From contig CAWJSE010000003.1 in NCBI GenBank assembly GCA_963845445.1, positions 744,001 through 808,000 on the forward strand: a stretch of 64,000 nucleotides of DNA. Reading direction: 5' to 3'. The stretch is from JABDBL01 sp963845445. GTDB taxonomy: Bacteria; Cyanobacteriota; Vampirovibrionia; Obscuribacterales; Obscuribacteraceae. The translations under genes and the position numbers were made by a program. The notes under the pieces are model-generated. The model was not told the DNA's origin, searched no databases, and saw nothing but the letters and a program-made list of their open reading frames with translations. Every line of letters begins with the position of its first letter. Position 1 is the stretch's first letter. This document shows positions 8,924-18,967 of this stretch, one piece after another.

Positions 8924-11900
8924 ATGGCAATACCCCCCCCTCCGCCCAATCCAGAATTTCTTCCAGACGATCCGCAAGCGAATGATGCCTCAGATACTGG
9001 TCACGAAGATGCCTTGCGCCAAGACGCAAATCAAGCCGATTTAGAAACGCAAAGAAAGGCTCAGGCGCAAATGCGGGGATCACAGCCCAATGAAAAAGCT
9101 GCTGATGGCAAAGCAGCTAGTGACAATAAGCCACCACCGGATAGCCAACCAGCACAAATGGCAGTCTTAGATAAACTTGCCACCAGTCATGGTGATTATT
9201 CAAAGCTAAATCCGCAAGAAAGAAAGGCATTTGAGGCGCTGGTTCGTGAGACAAACCGAGTCGCAACGGAATTGGCTGCTCGATTAGTTAAACATGGCAT
9301 ACGCTTGCCGCCTGGCTGTCCTATAAAAATTGAAAACGATCCAATGGGCCAATCGCGCCCCAGTAGTAATCTGTTCTTTTCTGAAATCGCTCACGGAGAC
9401 AGAGTCGCTAAACGAAATTATATAGATGTCGTAGATGTAGCAAAGAAGACCCAACGCGTAAACATAAACGAATTAATTTCAGCCATGTCCTGGGTTGACA
9501 CTGCCAAGGGAAAATTCAAAGAGGCCGATCTTGACGCCCAGATCGATGTATTAACTAAGCAGCTAACATCGGCAGAATACGGTGACAATTTCAAAGGCTG
9601 GCTGCCCAAAAAGAATATGAGCCAAGCAGAGAAAGAAGATTGGCTTAATAAAATTCGACCCTGGCTAGACTTAACTTTAAAAGCCAATACTTATTTTAAA
9701 TCTTGCGAAGCTATGAATCGGGCGGCTGAGTCTGGTTTTGCTAATCACTGGAGTTTTTCTCGCTTGAGAGCAGCAAACTTCCAGAATGTTGTCGATTATA
9801 AAAGCGATTCGCCTGTTGAATACAAAACAGATAGCTCCGGGAAGTTGAGACCAGTGTTTAAAATTCCTGACAGTCTGGTGATAAACGAGACTAATAAACA
9901 GATGATGCAGCGCATCGAGAAATGGCTTAATAAGGTTTCCGGGCCGTTGCATCAGGCAACAGCTGAATTTGCCTTGTCTACAGCAGAACGCAATCCGGCT
10001 AGAGCTTGTATGTGGCAAACTCTGCCTCCCAGTAAAATTGACAAAGGTACTAAGGAAGTGCCAGGCGATCCCACTTGTCGCCTCACAGAAGATGGACAAA
10101 AATACAATAAAGTTGAGTGCCATTTTACTGCAGAACCGGTAAAAGTAAGATTGGTTAATGTTCATGGAGAAACGCACACTGAAGATCGAATAAGAGTTAC
10201 TACAATCAAGCAAAAAAAATGGGCGACTGTTGCATCGTACGATGGAATCGGCTTTGTAGATGATGTAGGTGAACCGGAAACGTCAGGTCTTGCTACGGCA
10301 AAAATTGTCGGGCAAGAACAAGAATTTAAATTAGACCCTGAACGCATTGTGAATATTGGCTCACGTGGTGAGATGAAAATTGCTGGCTCTGGGGTAGCAG
10401 AAAATCATGCGCAGGTGCGATTAACAGCCGATGGACGCCTTCAGGTTAAAAGTACAGGTGAAGGAAATACCTATCTTATTAAAGGGAAGGATGCCACAGC
10501 AGAAAAAAGTGATGAAAAGATTCTCTTAGAATCAAATCAGTGGATTGATTTAGATCCTGGTGACAAATTACAAATCGGCGCACAACAAATTGCCTTCAAT
10601 AATGACACTCGTTTGTATAGACCTAATGATTGGGTGACTATACAGGGCAATAATGGTTACGAGATCATGCAAGCCAAGGACCTTAATGCCTGGGCCCGTG
10701 AGACCAGAGCATGGGAGTATGCTAACACAGCAGTTTCACTGGCTATGGATGTTGGCTTTATAGCTACGGGAACATTGGAAGCAGGCTTGGTCCTGAAGAT
10801 GGGACTTAAAGAAGTTGGTTGGAAAGTGGCGCAAAATGCAATCTGGCATCTGGGGGTAGGTATTTCTGGGCTGGGCCGCCAAGCTCTTGAGAATATGGGA
10901 CAGCACAAATTTATGGAAGTACGGGACTATGCAATGCTGGTCGACATAACTGTCAATGCAAATTTTAACAAGCGTGCAAGTAAAGTCTGGGGAGCCATAA
11001 TTGGTGAAGCCGATGAAGCAAAAATGGCTAAGTTCCTCGGGCAAAAGTTGGGAGGCTCATGGTCAGAAACAACGCTGGCTCAGTTTGTAAACGGCGAACA
11101 AAGAGCGGCAGGACCGTGGACAGAAACATCTTTAGCTCAATTCATAGGACCCAAGAAAGTAGGGGCTGGTCAACGCTTCAAGGACGCTAATGACCTGCTA
11201 CAAAAGTGGACGCAACGAGGCTTTGCGGCAAATATGGTTTACAGGGCACATATCATGCCTGCTGGTGAGCATATTAAGGGCCGAATTATGGGCAAAGGCT
11301 GGGCCCAAGAACATATGCAAGAGGCGAGCCAGGACATAGCCGATAAGCCCTGGTTACCACCAATTGAGAAAATCGCTGGCAGTCTTATAGCTATATCTGA
11401 TCAAAAAACTCAAGAATTGATTCGAGAATCTCAAAGCCGCGCACTAGCAGTAAAAAACGCCTCAGACCTTCTGGCAGCGCAAGAAATGCGTGCCAAAGGG
11501 ATCATAGCGCTTCCTCCGGCTTTTTTGGCTGAAAGAGCTCAAGCAGTGAAAGATAAACAAGATGCAGAAGCGCAAAAGTTTGCCTTGTCATATGCTGGCA
11601 CAAATGATCAAACGCAAAAGGTAGCTGCTCTCTTAGCTTTGATGACATTGCTTCAACTCCCGGACGGATCAATGCCTGAAATACTAGCAACATACCCGAG
11701 CGACTCTCTCAGCCAATCCCCGACGGCAGTTAAGGCCCAAACATCAATAACGCTTGTAGAGGCTCAACGCTTTTTGTTTAACTATAAACCGATAACGTTA
11801 AATGCCGGCGGCAGTCCTAGCATATTAGATAGCAAAGCAATACAAGCAAAGCTGGCAGACTTCACCCGTGGACTGATGGACTCTGAAGCGGCGCCCGACG

Positions 11901-14900
11901 CCACGTCCGCTAACGATTCAAGATCTGCCTCCCCAGCAAAAGAATTAATTGATGAGACTCAGCGTGTTCTGACATTACCAAAAAAAGAACAAGAAGCACA
12001 TCTTCGAGAATTAGCAGCGATCTATCTAAGCGATGATAATGCTGAAAGGAAAACAGCTGCAGCTCTAGGTTTACTGCTACTCAATGTTGACGATAAAGGA
12101 GCCATTCCTCAATTACTTTGTCAATCTAGTAGCTGGAAAATTTCTATTAAGGATGTTGTTGAAAAGAAAGAGCGAGCGGAACTAAAAGTTCACGGCACAA
12201 ACGATCCAAAAGAAGCTATCGACCGAGCAAAACAAATCTTTGACGAACAGAATCTTGGCAAACTTTTAAAGCAAGATGCTCTTAGCCCGGAAGTGTACCT
12301 TTTCCAAACAAAAGAGCGTCTGCAAGTAACCGCTTCAGCGGCTGTTGAATTTTTGCGAGAACAATTGGGTACCAGTAAAAATGCTACTAATCGACTGGCT
12401 ATTGCTGATGCGCTATATAGTATGGGACAACTGAGTACTACCGAACTTGGTGGCATCTGTCAGGACATAATAAATGATGCAAATGCCACCAAAGAAGAAA
12501 AGGCTGCTGCTCTAATTGACTCAAAGCACCTCCGGCTGGCAGATCTGCTGCCATTACAGGGCTACCAAGAGAAGTTATTACAAAGTGCCAAAATTAGTCC
12601 TGCTCAGAAAGAAAAAATCTTAACTGAAAGTCTGGGCCGCGACTCGTATCATTTAACAGAATCTCTATTGAGATTGGCTCGCAATAATAGCGACGATCCT
12701 GATTTTAGAGATTTGCGAGCACTGTCTCTATCAATTCTGCAAATTAACAATACGGCCAACTCTCAGGAGCGAGCACAGAAGTTAGCGAGTCTACGAGAAG
12801 ATTGGCAAAAGTGTTCAGATCGCAAAGCAAAACAAGGTCAGTTTTTCTACCACGATTTTATCAATGACTGCAAAAGAACCTTAGCTTCACAGAACCAAAT
12901 GCCTGATTCGTTTGAATCCAGGCAGAAACTGTTTCAAGCTGCCCTTTCCGTGTATGAGATGCGGAAAAGTGCTGGTCCAATTGAAAGCAATCCTGAACAA
13001 AAACAGGCTTTGAATGCCATGCTACATTGTTTGCGAGTAGAGAACGAAAAGAGTGAACCGGAAACCACCGAAACGCATCGTCTTGGTGCTCAGATCATTC
13101 CTATCCTCAGTGAACACTTCTCTCATTTATCCAAGGAGCAGAAAGAAGCATTCCGCGAGAAAGCCAGTGGTATTCTTCGTTGGGCAGGCAGAAATGATGA
13201 ATCCAAAACCTTGCTAACCCAGAAGGAAGTTCTGAAACATTTGAATGTATTATACAAGGAAGCTAGTGCGACTGAAAAGGAAACTTTGGCAAAAAGTCTC
13301 AAGGATTTAGTTCAAAATGCTGCACGAACAGAAGACACATTAGGACTTTCTGGTATTGCCAGCGGTGCCAGGCGAGAACATTCCGGTGTCGGCTCTGCGG
13401 CTCTGCTCGCTCTAAGCAAATTAGACAGAAAAGAAAAACAAGAAGATACACTTAAATTTCTGGAAAAAATATTCAAAAACAAAAAAATAGATCCGCAATT
13501 GCGCAGAGCTGCTCTTGATCAACTGGCACTAGAAAATGGTAATCATCTATACAACTGTCTTGAATTAACGGGGCTAGAAGAGGATCCGGCTATAAGATTT
13601 AGAATGGAAAGTATGCTCGCTTTACAGAGCAGGGAAGATCCCAATTCCGCTGCCTATAGAGAAAGATACACAAAAGCAAAGGATAAGTTTCAACAAACGG
13701 GAGACCCTTTCAGCTTAGCCCAGGTGAGAGATTATCTCAATAGTCATCTCTGGAGCGTGTCCGCTAATGATTTTAGTAATGCCCGACAGAGCACCCGCCA
13801 ACCCGAAAGTACAAGTACCGAGGAGGTTGTTGCAGCTGTAAACCGTATCGAAGCGGAGGCGCGAAATACTGAAAGATACAGTAACGCCAATATTGCCCGA
13901 GAAGCATTAGCTTATATTATCATGAGTGATGGCCGACCATTCTTTGATAGGCATCGAGAAGAAGTGGTTAAAGCAGCCTCCCGTAGTTTATTCAACTTGT
14001 GTAAAGACGGTTCGCCCGAGATACGTAAAGCGATAGCACCGGTACTTTTGCGCAGCATTACCGACGAGTCTTTTATGCCCAGAGATGCAAGACAATCACT
14101 GGCAAACGCAATAACCTGGCTAGACCCGGGTCTTGAAGGGGGAGCCATATCTAAAAATGAGGCTGCTATTGCATTGTCTGCCGCGCTCAAACATGAACAA
14201 AGAATATTACCTGCATCATTAGCTAATTCCGATTTCAAAGCAAGTCAGGATTTTCAACTTCATTTATTGAACTTGCTCTCGCGTTATGCTGGCAAGGAGC
14301 AAATTCCTTTACTAACCGCCATGGCTGAGGAAAAACCATCAATCTCCGTTAAGCAATCTGTTGATGGTTTTACAATCGAAATACCTTATCCAGATAAAAC
14401 CAGTCGCTTTATCACAAGCAAGAATGGTGAGATTCTGGCCTTCGGTCGGAGAGAGGCAGATGGCAAGGAATTGGAAAAGTGGACAAAGGATAAAACCAAA
14501 GGCGTTTACTATGCAAGCACTGATCTAAAAAAAGAACATCCCTGGTCTTGCAGCCCGCGTCTTGAACAAGACGGCACGTTCGTTATTAGCGATCCACCAA
14601 ATCCAGCCTTAGATATTCCCTATCAGTGTTATGAGAGGAACGACAGAGGTGCCTTTGCAAAAGCTGGCGCTATATCATCCGGGGGAACCCTAATGAATAC
14701 CTATGGCACTGAAACAACCTATTTACCGAGCGGAGGAATTATTGAACGCAGTGAGCTAGGACCTCATGGCTTGGCAGTGCTATGGATTAATATTACTTAC
14801 CCAGATGGCAGCAGTCGCGCTAGGGTTATAGATTCAAGCGGTCATGCTTCTTCTAAGACTGTTTATAGAGCTAGTGAAGCGCGAAAACAATCTAGAAACA

Positions 14901-16681
14901 GTGACAATGGCGATCCCATGTTTCGCAGACCAGATTGGCTCAGTACTTCGCCAGTTGATAAAGCACGCCTAACTGTCGACAACAATTTGATTGACTATAA
15001 AACCGGAGCAGTCCTGCGCAAAGATCGCGATAAGACTGACAGCAGTGAAACCATATACACTACCACTATGCGTGCTGATGGGAAAGTTACCTGTGATCGT
15101 GAAACAAAAGCCTCGACTCCAAATATAACCGATGATCGTGAAACAAAAGAAAGAGCCTTAAGATCAAAGTTAAGCGAAGAAAATAGCGACAAAAAAGCTC
15201 CTACACGCATACTGCAAACAGATGCTCTTAGCCCTGATTCCAGCCAAGGTATGCCTTTAGTAAGAGAGGCAGCAAGAAAGATTTTAGCGCAATTATCCAG
15301 TACAGACGGTAAGGCCGGTGCTATCAGTACAAGCCAGCAAAATCATGATGATTATGAACAAACCAAAATCGAAATGCGTGACAGATACTTGCGATCGCTG
15401 ATGGAATTAGGAGCAGATTGGTTTAGTAAGCAGGGTAAATACGATTTGCTCGACGGGGAAAAATTTGGACAAGCCGAATTGGGCAAGGCTCAAGCGACTT
15501 TAAGATCATCTTTATGGCCCTGGCAAAGACCCTTCCATTCCCCTGACTTTGAAACAGCCGGAGACCATTTTCATGATGAGATGAAAGCCCAGTTTGAAAA
15601 CCTGGTGCGCGAAGCACAACAACCAGATATCCCCGGCACAGACGGTAACGAAGCCAATAGCTCACGGGCTCAAGCAAGAGCAGCTTTGGCATATATTATT
15701 TTGTCCAATGGCAGACCTTTCAGAAGTGAAGCCGATCGCGACGAAGCTATCCAATTAGCTGCTGAAGGTATTTCAGATATCTGCCAAAACAAGACAGCGG
15801 GCACTAGAGAAATGGCGTCCATAGTTTCCGGGGCTCTAATTGCAGATCCGACCTTAAGTTCAAAAACAAGACAAACGCTATTTCACGCTCTACAAGAAAT
15901 GGTTGATAAGGAAGGAACCAACACACCAGGGTTGTTAGCAAGCGAAACTGTTGTGCCAGCAATGATCAGTGCCCTTGAGGCAGAATACAGATCAATGCCT
16001 ACAGAGTATTTACAAAACCGAGTAAGAAGATGGGCAAATCCTGCCTATGCGGAAAGTGAAAAACTCCAAATTGAAATGTTGGATTACCTGAAAAACTTGG
16101 ACTGCCAGCAGTATATGCCAGTGCTTGAGGCGCTTTTTGAAAATTCTTCTAGCCTTTCCATAAAATATAAAGCCCAAGAGCTATTGCGCCACTTTGATAG
16201 AGTAGGCAATATAGATTTTGTCTCACATCCTGAAACCGATCCCAAACAAAAAGCGGCAGCAATTGCTAGGATACTTAGCAATTCCAAAGTGAGCGAAGAT
16301 CGGGTTTGTGAAACGATCATAAGCAACTGTGATACGACCTTTGTTGAGGAGGGCAATCGAACCGCTGATGCCCGAGCCGAGATTCTACTGCAAGCGATGA
16401 AATCTCCAAATGAGAGAGTTCGCACTGCAGCCGCGCGCGGATTTACCCGATGTTCATCGAGATCTTACATAGATATTCCTGATGACGTTCTATTGACCGT
16501 CTATGAAATAGCTCAAAATGGTACCCGAACAGCCTGTAAGGAAGAAGCAGCTTCGATATTGGCGCCTATAACCTGGAAATATAAATTCGACCCAAGCGGA
16601 GACCTCTGGGCATCCAAAGTAAAACCTCGACTTGACGAGTTGCTTAAGGCTAAACAAGCTCAGCAAGGCCAAAAAAAGTAA
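8924..16681 (+). CDS. Giant protein with FHA-like domain and long helical-repeat region
   Basis: This 2,585-aa protein begins MAIPPPPPNPEF at an ATG 25 bp after the previous gene. Residues about 1-65 are Pro/Gln/Ala-rich and disordered-looking. Residues about 465-560 match an FHA fold: IGSRGEMKI, then ENHAQV in the position of the usual SRxHA motif, and LDPGDKLQIGAQQIAF at the end. FHA domains normally bind phosphothreonine peptides; the canonical Ser-Arg pair is not obvious here. A hydrophobic stretch at about 595-655 could be one or two membrane segments. Residues about 950-1800 and 2150-2575 are alpha-helical and HEAT-like, separated by a beta-rich region (about 1810-2020) with YPDGSSR-type motifs. 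Exact function is unknown; a scaffold or surface role is inference. Confidence 0.85.
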   Translation: MAIPPPPPNPEFLPDDPQANDASDTGHEDALRQDANQADLETQRKAQAQMRGSQPNEKAADGKAASDNKPPPDSQPAQMAVLDKLATSHGDYSKLNPQERKAFEALVRETNRVATELAARLVKHGIRLPPGCPIKIENDPMGQSRPSSNLFFSEIAHGDRVAKRNYIDVVDVAKKTQRVNINELISAMSWVDTAKGKFKEADLDAQIDVLTKQLTSAEYGDNFKGWLPKKNMSQAEKEDWLNKIRPWLDLTLKANTYFKSCEAMNRAAESGFANHWSFSRLRAANFQNVVDYKSDSPVEYKTDSSGKLRPVFKIPDSLVINETNKQMMQRIEKWLNKVSGPLHQATAEFALSTAERNPARACMWQTLPPSKIDKGTKEVPGDPTCRLTEDGQKYNKVECHFTAEPVKVRLVNVHGETHTEDRIRVTTIKQKKWATVASYDGIGFVDDVGEPETSGLATAKIVGQEQEFKLDPERIVNIGSRGEMKIAGSGVAENHAQVRLTADGRLQVKSTGEGNTYLIKGKDATAEKSDEKILLESNQWIDLDPGDKLQIGAQQIAFNNDTRLYRPNDWVTIQGNNGYEIMQAKDLNAWARETRAWEYANTAVSLAMDVGFIATGTLEAGLVLKMGLKEVGWKVAQNAIWHLGVGISGLGRQALENMGQHKFMEVRDYAMLVDITVNANFNKRASKVWGAIIGEADEAKMAKFLGQKLGGSWSETTLAQFVNGEQRAAGPWTETSLAQFIGPKKVGAGQRFKDANDLLQKWTQRGFAANMVYRAHIMPAGEHIKGRIMGKGWAQEHMQEASQDIADKPWLPPIEKIAGSLIAISDQKTQELIRESQSRALAVKNASDLLAAQEMRAKGIIALPPAFLAERAQAVKDKQDAEAQKFALSYAGTNDQTQKVAALLALMTLLQLPDGSMPEILATYPSDSLSQSPTAVKAQTSITLVEAQRFLFNYKPITLNAGGSPSILDSKAIQAKLADFTRGLMDSEAAPDATSANDSRSASPAKELIDETQRVLTLPKKEQEAHLRELAAIYLSDDNAERKTAAALGLLLLNVDDKGAIPQLLCQSSSWKISIKDVVEKKERAELKVHGTNDPKEAIDRAKQIFDEQNLGKLLKQDALSPEVYLFQTKERLQVTASAAVEFLREQLGTSKNATNRLAIADALYSMGQLSTTELGGICQDIINDANATKEEKAAALIDSKHLRLADLLPLQGYQEKLLQSAKISPAQKEKILTESLGRDSYHLTESLLRLARNNSDDPDFRDLRALSLSILQINNTANSQERAQKLASLREDWQKCSDRKAKQGQFFYHDFINDCKRTLASQNQMPDSFESRQKLFQAALSVYEMRKSAGPIESNPEQKQALNAMLHCLRVENEKSEPETTETHRLGAQIIPILSEHFSHLSKEQKEAFREKASGILRWAGRNDESKTLLTQKEVLKHLNVLYKEASATEKETLAKSLKDLVQNAARTEDTLGLSGIASGARREHSGVGSAALLALSKLDRKEKQEDTLKFLEKIFKNKKIDPQLRRAALDQLALENGNHLYNCLELTGLEEDPAIRFRMESMLALQSREDPNSAAYRERYTKAKDKFQQTGDPFSLAQVRDYLNSHLWSVSANDFSNARQSTRQPESTSTEEVVAAVNRIEAEARNTERYSNANIAREALAYIIMSDGRPFFDRHREEVVKAASRSLFNLCKDGSPEIRKAIAPVLLRSITDESFMPRDARQSLANAITWLDPGLEGGAISKNEAAIALSAALKHEQRILPASLANSDFKASQDFQLHLLNLLSRYAGKEQIPLLTAMAEEKPSISVKQSVDGFTIEIPYPDKTSRFITSKNGEILAFGRREADGKELEKWTKDKTKGVYYASTDLKKEHPWSCSPRLEQDGTFVISDPPNPALDIPYQCYERNDRGAFAKAGAISSGGTLMNTYGTETTYLPSGGIIERSELGPHGLAVLWINITYPDGSSRARVIDSSGHASSKTVYRASEARKQSRNSDNGDPMFRRPDWLSTSPVDKARLTVDNNLIDYKTGAVLRKDRDKTDSSETIYTTTMRADGKVTCDRETKASTPNITDDRETKERALRSKLSEENSDKKAPTRILQTDALSPDSSQGMPLVREAARKILAQLSSTDGKAGAISTSQQNHDDYEQTKIEMRDRYLRSLMELGADWFSKQGKYDLLDGEKFGQAELGKAQATLRSSLWPWQRPFHSPDFETAGDHFHDEMKAQFENLVREAQQPDIPGTDGNEANSSRAQARAALAYIILSNGRPFRSEADRDEAIQLAAEGISDICQNKTAGTREMASIVSGALIADPTLSSKTRQTLFHALQEMVDKEGTNTPGLLASETVVPAMISALEAEYRSMPTEYLQNRVRRWANPAYAESEKLQIEMLDYLKNLDCQQYMPVLEALFENSSSLSIKYKAQELLRHFDRVGNIDFVSHPETDPKQKAAAIARILSNSKVSEDRVCETIISNCDTTFVEEGNRTADARAEILLQAMKSPNERVRTAAARGFTRCSSRSYIDIPDDVLLTVYEIAQNGTRTACKEEAASILAPITWKYKFDPSGDLWASKVKPRLDELLKAKQAQQGQKK

Positions 16682-16812
16682 AATAACCGCCAAATCAGAG
16701 TACCTCCGAAAAGTAACAATGGCAGAAGAACAAGAGTCGCTTAAAAGATCCTGACAGTCGAGGATTGTCCACTCTCGCGAAAAGAGAAGTTAAATCCCCG
16801 ACCCGTGGAGAT

Positions 16813-16855
16813 GAGGGCACTCAATCTTGGCAAAATTGCTGAACTGAGTGCCCTC
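16813..16855. terminator. Hairpin behind the HPDAKP gene
   Basis: An 11-bp perfect inverted repeat (GAGGGCACTCA / TGAGTGCCCTC) with a 21-nt loop lies 28 bp beyond the stop of the minus-strand HPDAKP gene. There is no strong T-run. It may also serve the plus-strand giant gene ending at 16681. Confidence 0.6.
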
Positions 16856-16883
16856 GCTCTAAACTTAGACGAACTCCTTTTCG

Positions 16884-17283
16884 CTAGTCGTCATTCTCCT
16901 CTCCATCGTACTCTTCTGCTTCAATAACTTCGTCGGGCAGATCCTCGCTGTGGACGGGCTGCGACCGGGGAACTGCTCTTTCTGACGGCTGCGGTTGGCT
17001 TCTAGTCGGATTTTGCTGGCTTCGCTCCTGGTCACGGCCCGAAGACATGGCGTCGGGATGAGGACCGAGGGGCTTGGCGTCAGGATGTCGCCCGAGAGGC
17101 TTAGCGTCCGGATGAGGCCCGGATGGCTTGGCGTCCGGATGAGGACCGCGCGCCTTGGCGTCCGGATCGAGGCCCCAGTGGCTTGGCGTCCGGATGAGGA
17201 CCCTTTGGCTTGGCGTCTGGATGAGGACCCTTTGGCTTGGCGTCTGGATGAGGACCCTTTGGCTTGGCGTCTGGATGGCTCAT
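16884..17283 (-). pseudogene. HPDAKPxGP 9-residue repeat protein, frameshifted
   Basis: The gene starts at the ATG at 17283, preceded by AAGGAG with a 7-nt gap. It encodes MSHPDAKPKGP followed by copies of the 27-bp/9-aa unit HPDAKPxGP. In the fifth copy there is one extra base near 17168 (GGATCGAGG where the others read GGATGAGG), which sends the frame to a premature stop at 17101. In the frame reached by removing that base, the repeats continue and the protein ends in an acidic tail (..EAEEYDGEENDD) at the stop 16884-16886. Base composition is much richer in GC than the neighbouring giant gene. I recall such HPDAKP repeats from planctomycetes; the function is unknown. Confidence 0.7.
17095..17283 (-). 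repeat. 27-bp tandem repeats encoding HPDAKPxGP
   Basis: On the plus strand the unit reads CTTGGCGTCYGGATGAGGAC plus 7 variable bases. The three copies between about 17200 and 17280 are almost identical; copies towards 17045 diverge. Confidence 0.85.
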
Positions 17284-17498
17284 GGTAAGGCTCCTTTTGC
17301 AAAGCTTGAATTCAACGACTCGTGGGTGAAGGATCAGGAAACTATGACAGTCGAGGACTGGAGGTCTCCTTGAATTTGCAGAACACTCGTCTTCAACCGA
17401 TCCATGGCGATGGATTAAGGCGGCTGCTTGGAGTGCAATGCGGTGCTGGTTTGAGGGTATTCTCGTTGAATTTTTACGGGTGAAATCTACCTCAACTT

Positions 17499-17525
17499 TG
17501 ACAAATCTTGTCCAGCGAAGTCAAG
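17499..17525 (-). promoter_or_regulatory. CTTGACTTCGCT dyad motif upstream of the HPDAKP gene
   Basis: Read on the minus strand this is CTTGACTTCGCTGGAC, then AAGA, then TTTGTCA, about 220 bp upstream of the HPDAKP start. Nearly the same sequence occurs at 42821-42846 and a shortened form at 49980-50005. GACAA..TTGTC forms a small dyad. It may be a promoter with an operator; that is inference from recurrence only. Confidence 0.35.
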
Positions 17526-17609
17526 CTCAGATACGGCGCCTGCACCGAGCCTTAGGTGAAGCGATGATTAACTTCGTTAGATCTACTAATTAAAGTATCT
17601 ATTGGCAAC

Positions 17610-17625
17610 TAGCGCAGCCGCGCTA
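17610..17625. repeat. TAGCGC palindromic repeat
   Basis: TAGCGCAGCCGCGCTA: 6-bp arms around AGCC. It is a member of the short interspersed palindrome family seen in native AT-rich spacers of this window. Confidence 0.6.
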
Positions 17626-17710
17626 AGTTTTATAAAGCAACTAGCTTGAAGTTTTTGGGACAGGCCACAATTTGGACAAAGATCAAAAAAGTCAATACAA
17701 AGAGTTAAAC

Positions 17711-17754
17711 CTGCGGTGTAGTTAGACAATTTCGATTGTCTAACTACACCGCAG
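17711..17754. terminator. 20-bp perfect hairpin with TTCG loop
   Basis: CTGCGGTGTAGTTAGACAAT is followed by TTCG and then its exact reverse complement. It lies 34 bp beyond the stop of the minus-strand LRR gene. A UUCG tetraloop closing a 20-bp stem would be extremely stable. No T-run follows on either strand. Confidence 0.65.
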
Positions 17755-18967
17755 AGCGACTGCCTGGTCGGACAACTTTGCAAGCACCTCACCTCTTCTT
17801 CAGGAAGAGGACGATCAAGATAATGGGCATTGCGGCCCCAAGACCGCAGAGAAGTGCCATTCCAATGTACCCGGTCACGAACAGCCATATCACAGCCAGC
17901 ACTGCTGCGAAGAATCGCATCACGACTTGGAAGGGTCCTTCCTTGACCTCGTTTTGACGAGCTGCCGGTTGTGCAGCTCCGATTCGAACGGGTGCGCCTC
18001 TTCTGGACGGAACGTCTGCGATCGGGATGGCAGCATAGTATCGTCGATTCCTTCGATCGATGAGCGACTGGGAATCCAAGCCACTCTGAACTAGCCCGGC
18101 TTGCGTAATCTGCGTATTCCTGTTGTTCAGCGAATACAGGTTGGTCAAGCCCTTCAGGTGCACCAATCCCGCATCGGTGACCTTGGTATCCGAGAGATCG
18201 AGTACCTCGAGTCCGCTCAGCCCCCCAAGGCGGGACAATCCTGCATCGGTGATTTTCGTACCCTGAAGACAGAGTGTCTTAAGGCTAGCCAAGCCTTGTA
18301 GATAAACCAGTCCTGTATCGGTGATCGGGTCACCGACAAGCCAGAGTTCTTGGAGGTTGGTCAAGCCCCTCAGGTATACTAATCCGGCATCAGTGATCTC
18401 GATGCCGTTTAAATAGAGCACTTGAAGGCTCGTCAGGTTGCGCAGATGGCCCAGTCCTGCATTAGTGATTCTTGATGGGCTCCTGTGCTTTGCTGTAGCA
18501 GCAATGACCCAAGACGAGTACCTCCAGACTACTGAAGCCTCCCAGATGGATCAGTCCGGCCTCAGTGAGGTTGACACCCTCAAGACCAAGTATCCTGAGT
18601 CTAGTCATGCCCCTCAGGTGGACAAACCCAGTGCCGGTGACCGGTGTGTCCTGAAGCATAAGGTCCTCGAGGTTGGTCAGGCCATGAAGGTAGCTTAATC
18701 CGGCATCGGTGATCGAGTCGCCTGCGAGATGGAGTTTCCGGAGGTTGGTCAAGCCACTCAGATGGACTAACCCCTCATTGGTGATCTGTTTGTTGGCGCC
18801 GAGCTCAAGTTCCTCGAGCTTAGTCAACTGCCGGAGATTGGCCTGATTGTGGCAAACTAAAACTGAGCAGAAGTTTCAATAATGGCAAACGAAATTTGAG
18901 TACCTTGACAGGACCATTGATAATAGAAGGGTTCCAGAGGCTGGGACCTAGAAAAAAAATGGTAGGG

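Larger units (their letters stand above)
17303..17788. other. Spacer between the HPDAKP gene and the LRR gene
   Basis: No convincing gene is seen in these 486 bases. The spacer holds the dyad motif near 17499-17525, a TAGCGC palindrome at 17610-17625 and a 20-bp perfect hairpin at 17711-17754, each listed separately. Confidence 0.7.

Noticed and set aside
17095..17283. 27-bp repeats as CRISPR or integron array
   Set aside because: There are no unique spacers; the repeats encode HPDAKPxGP in frame behind a good start.
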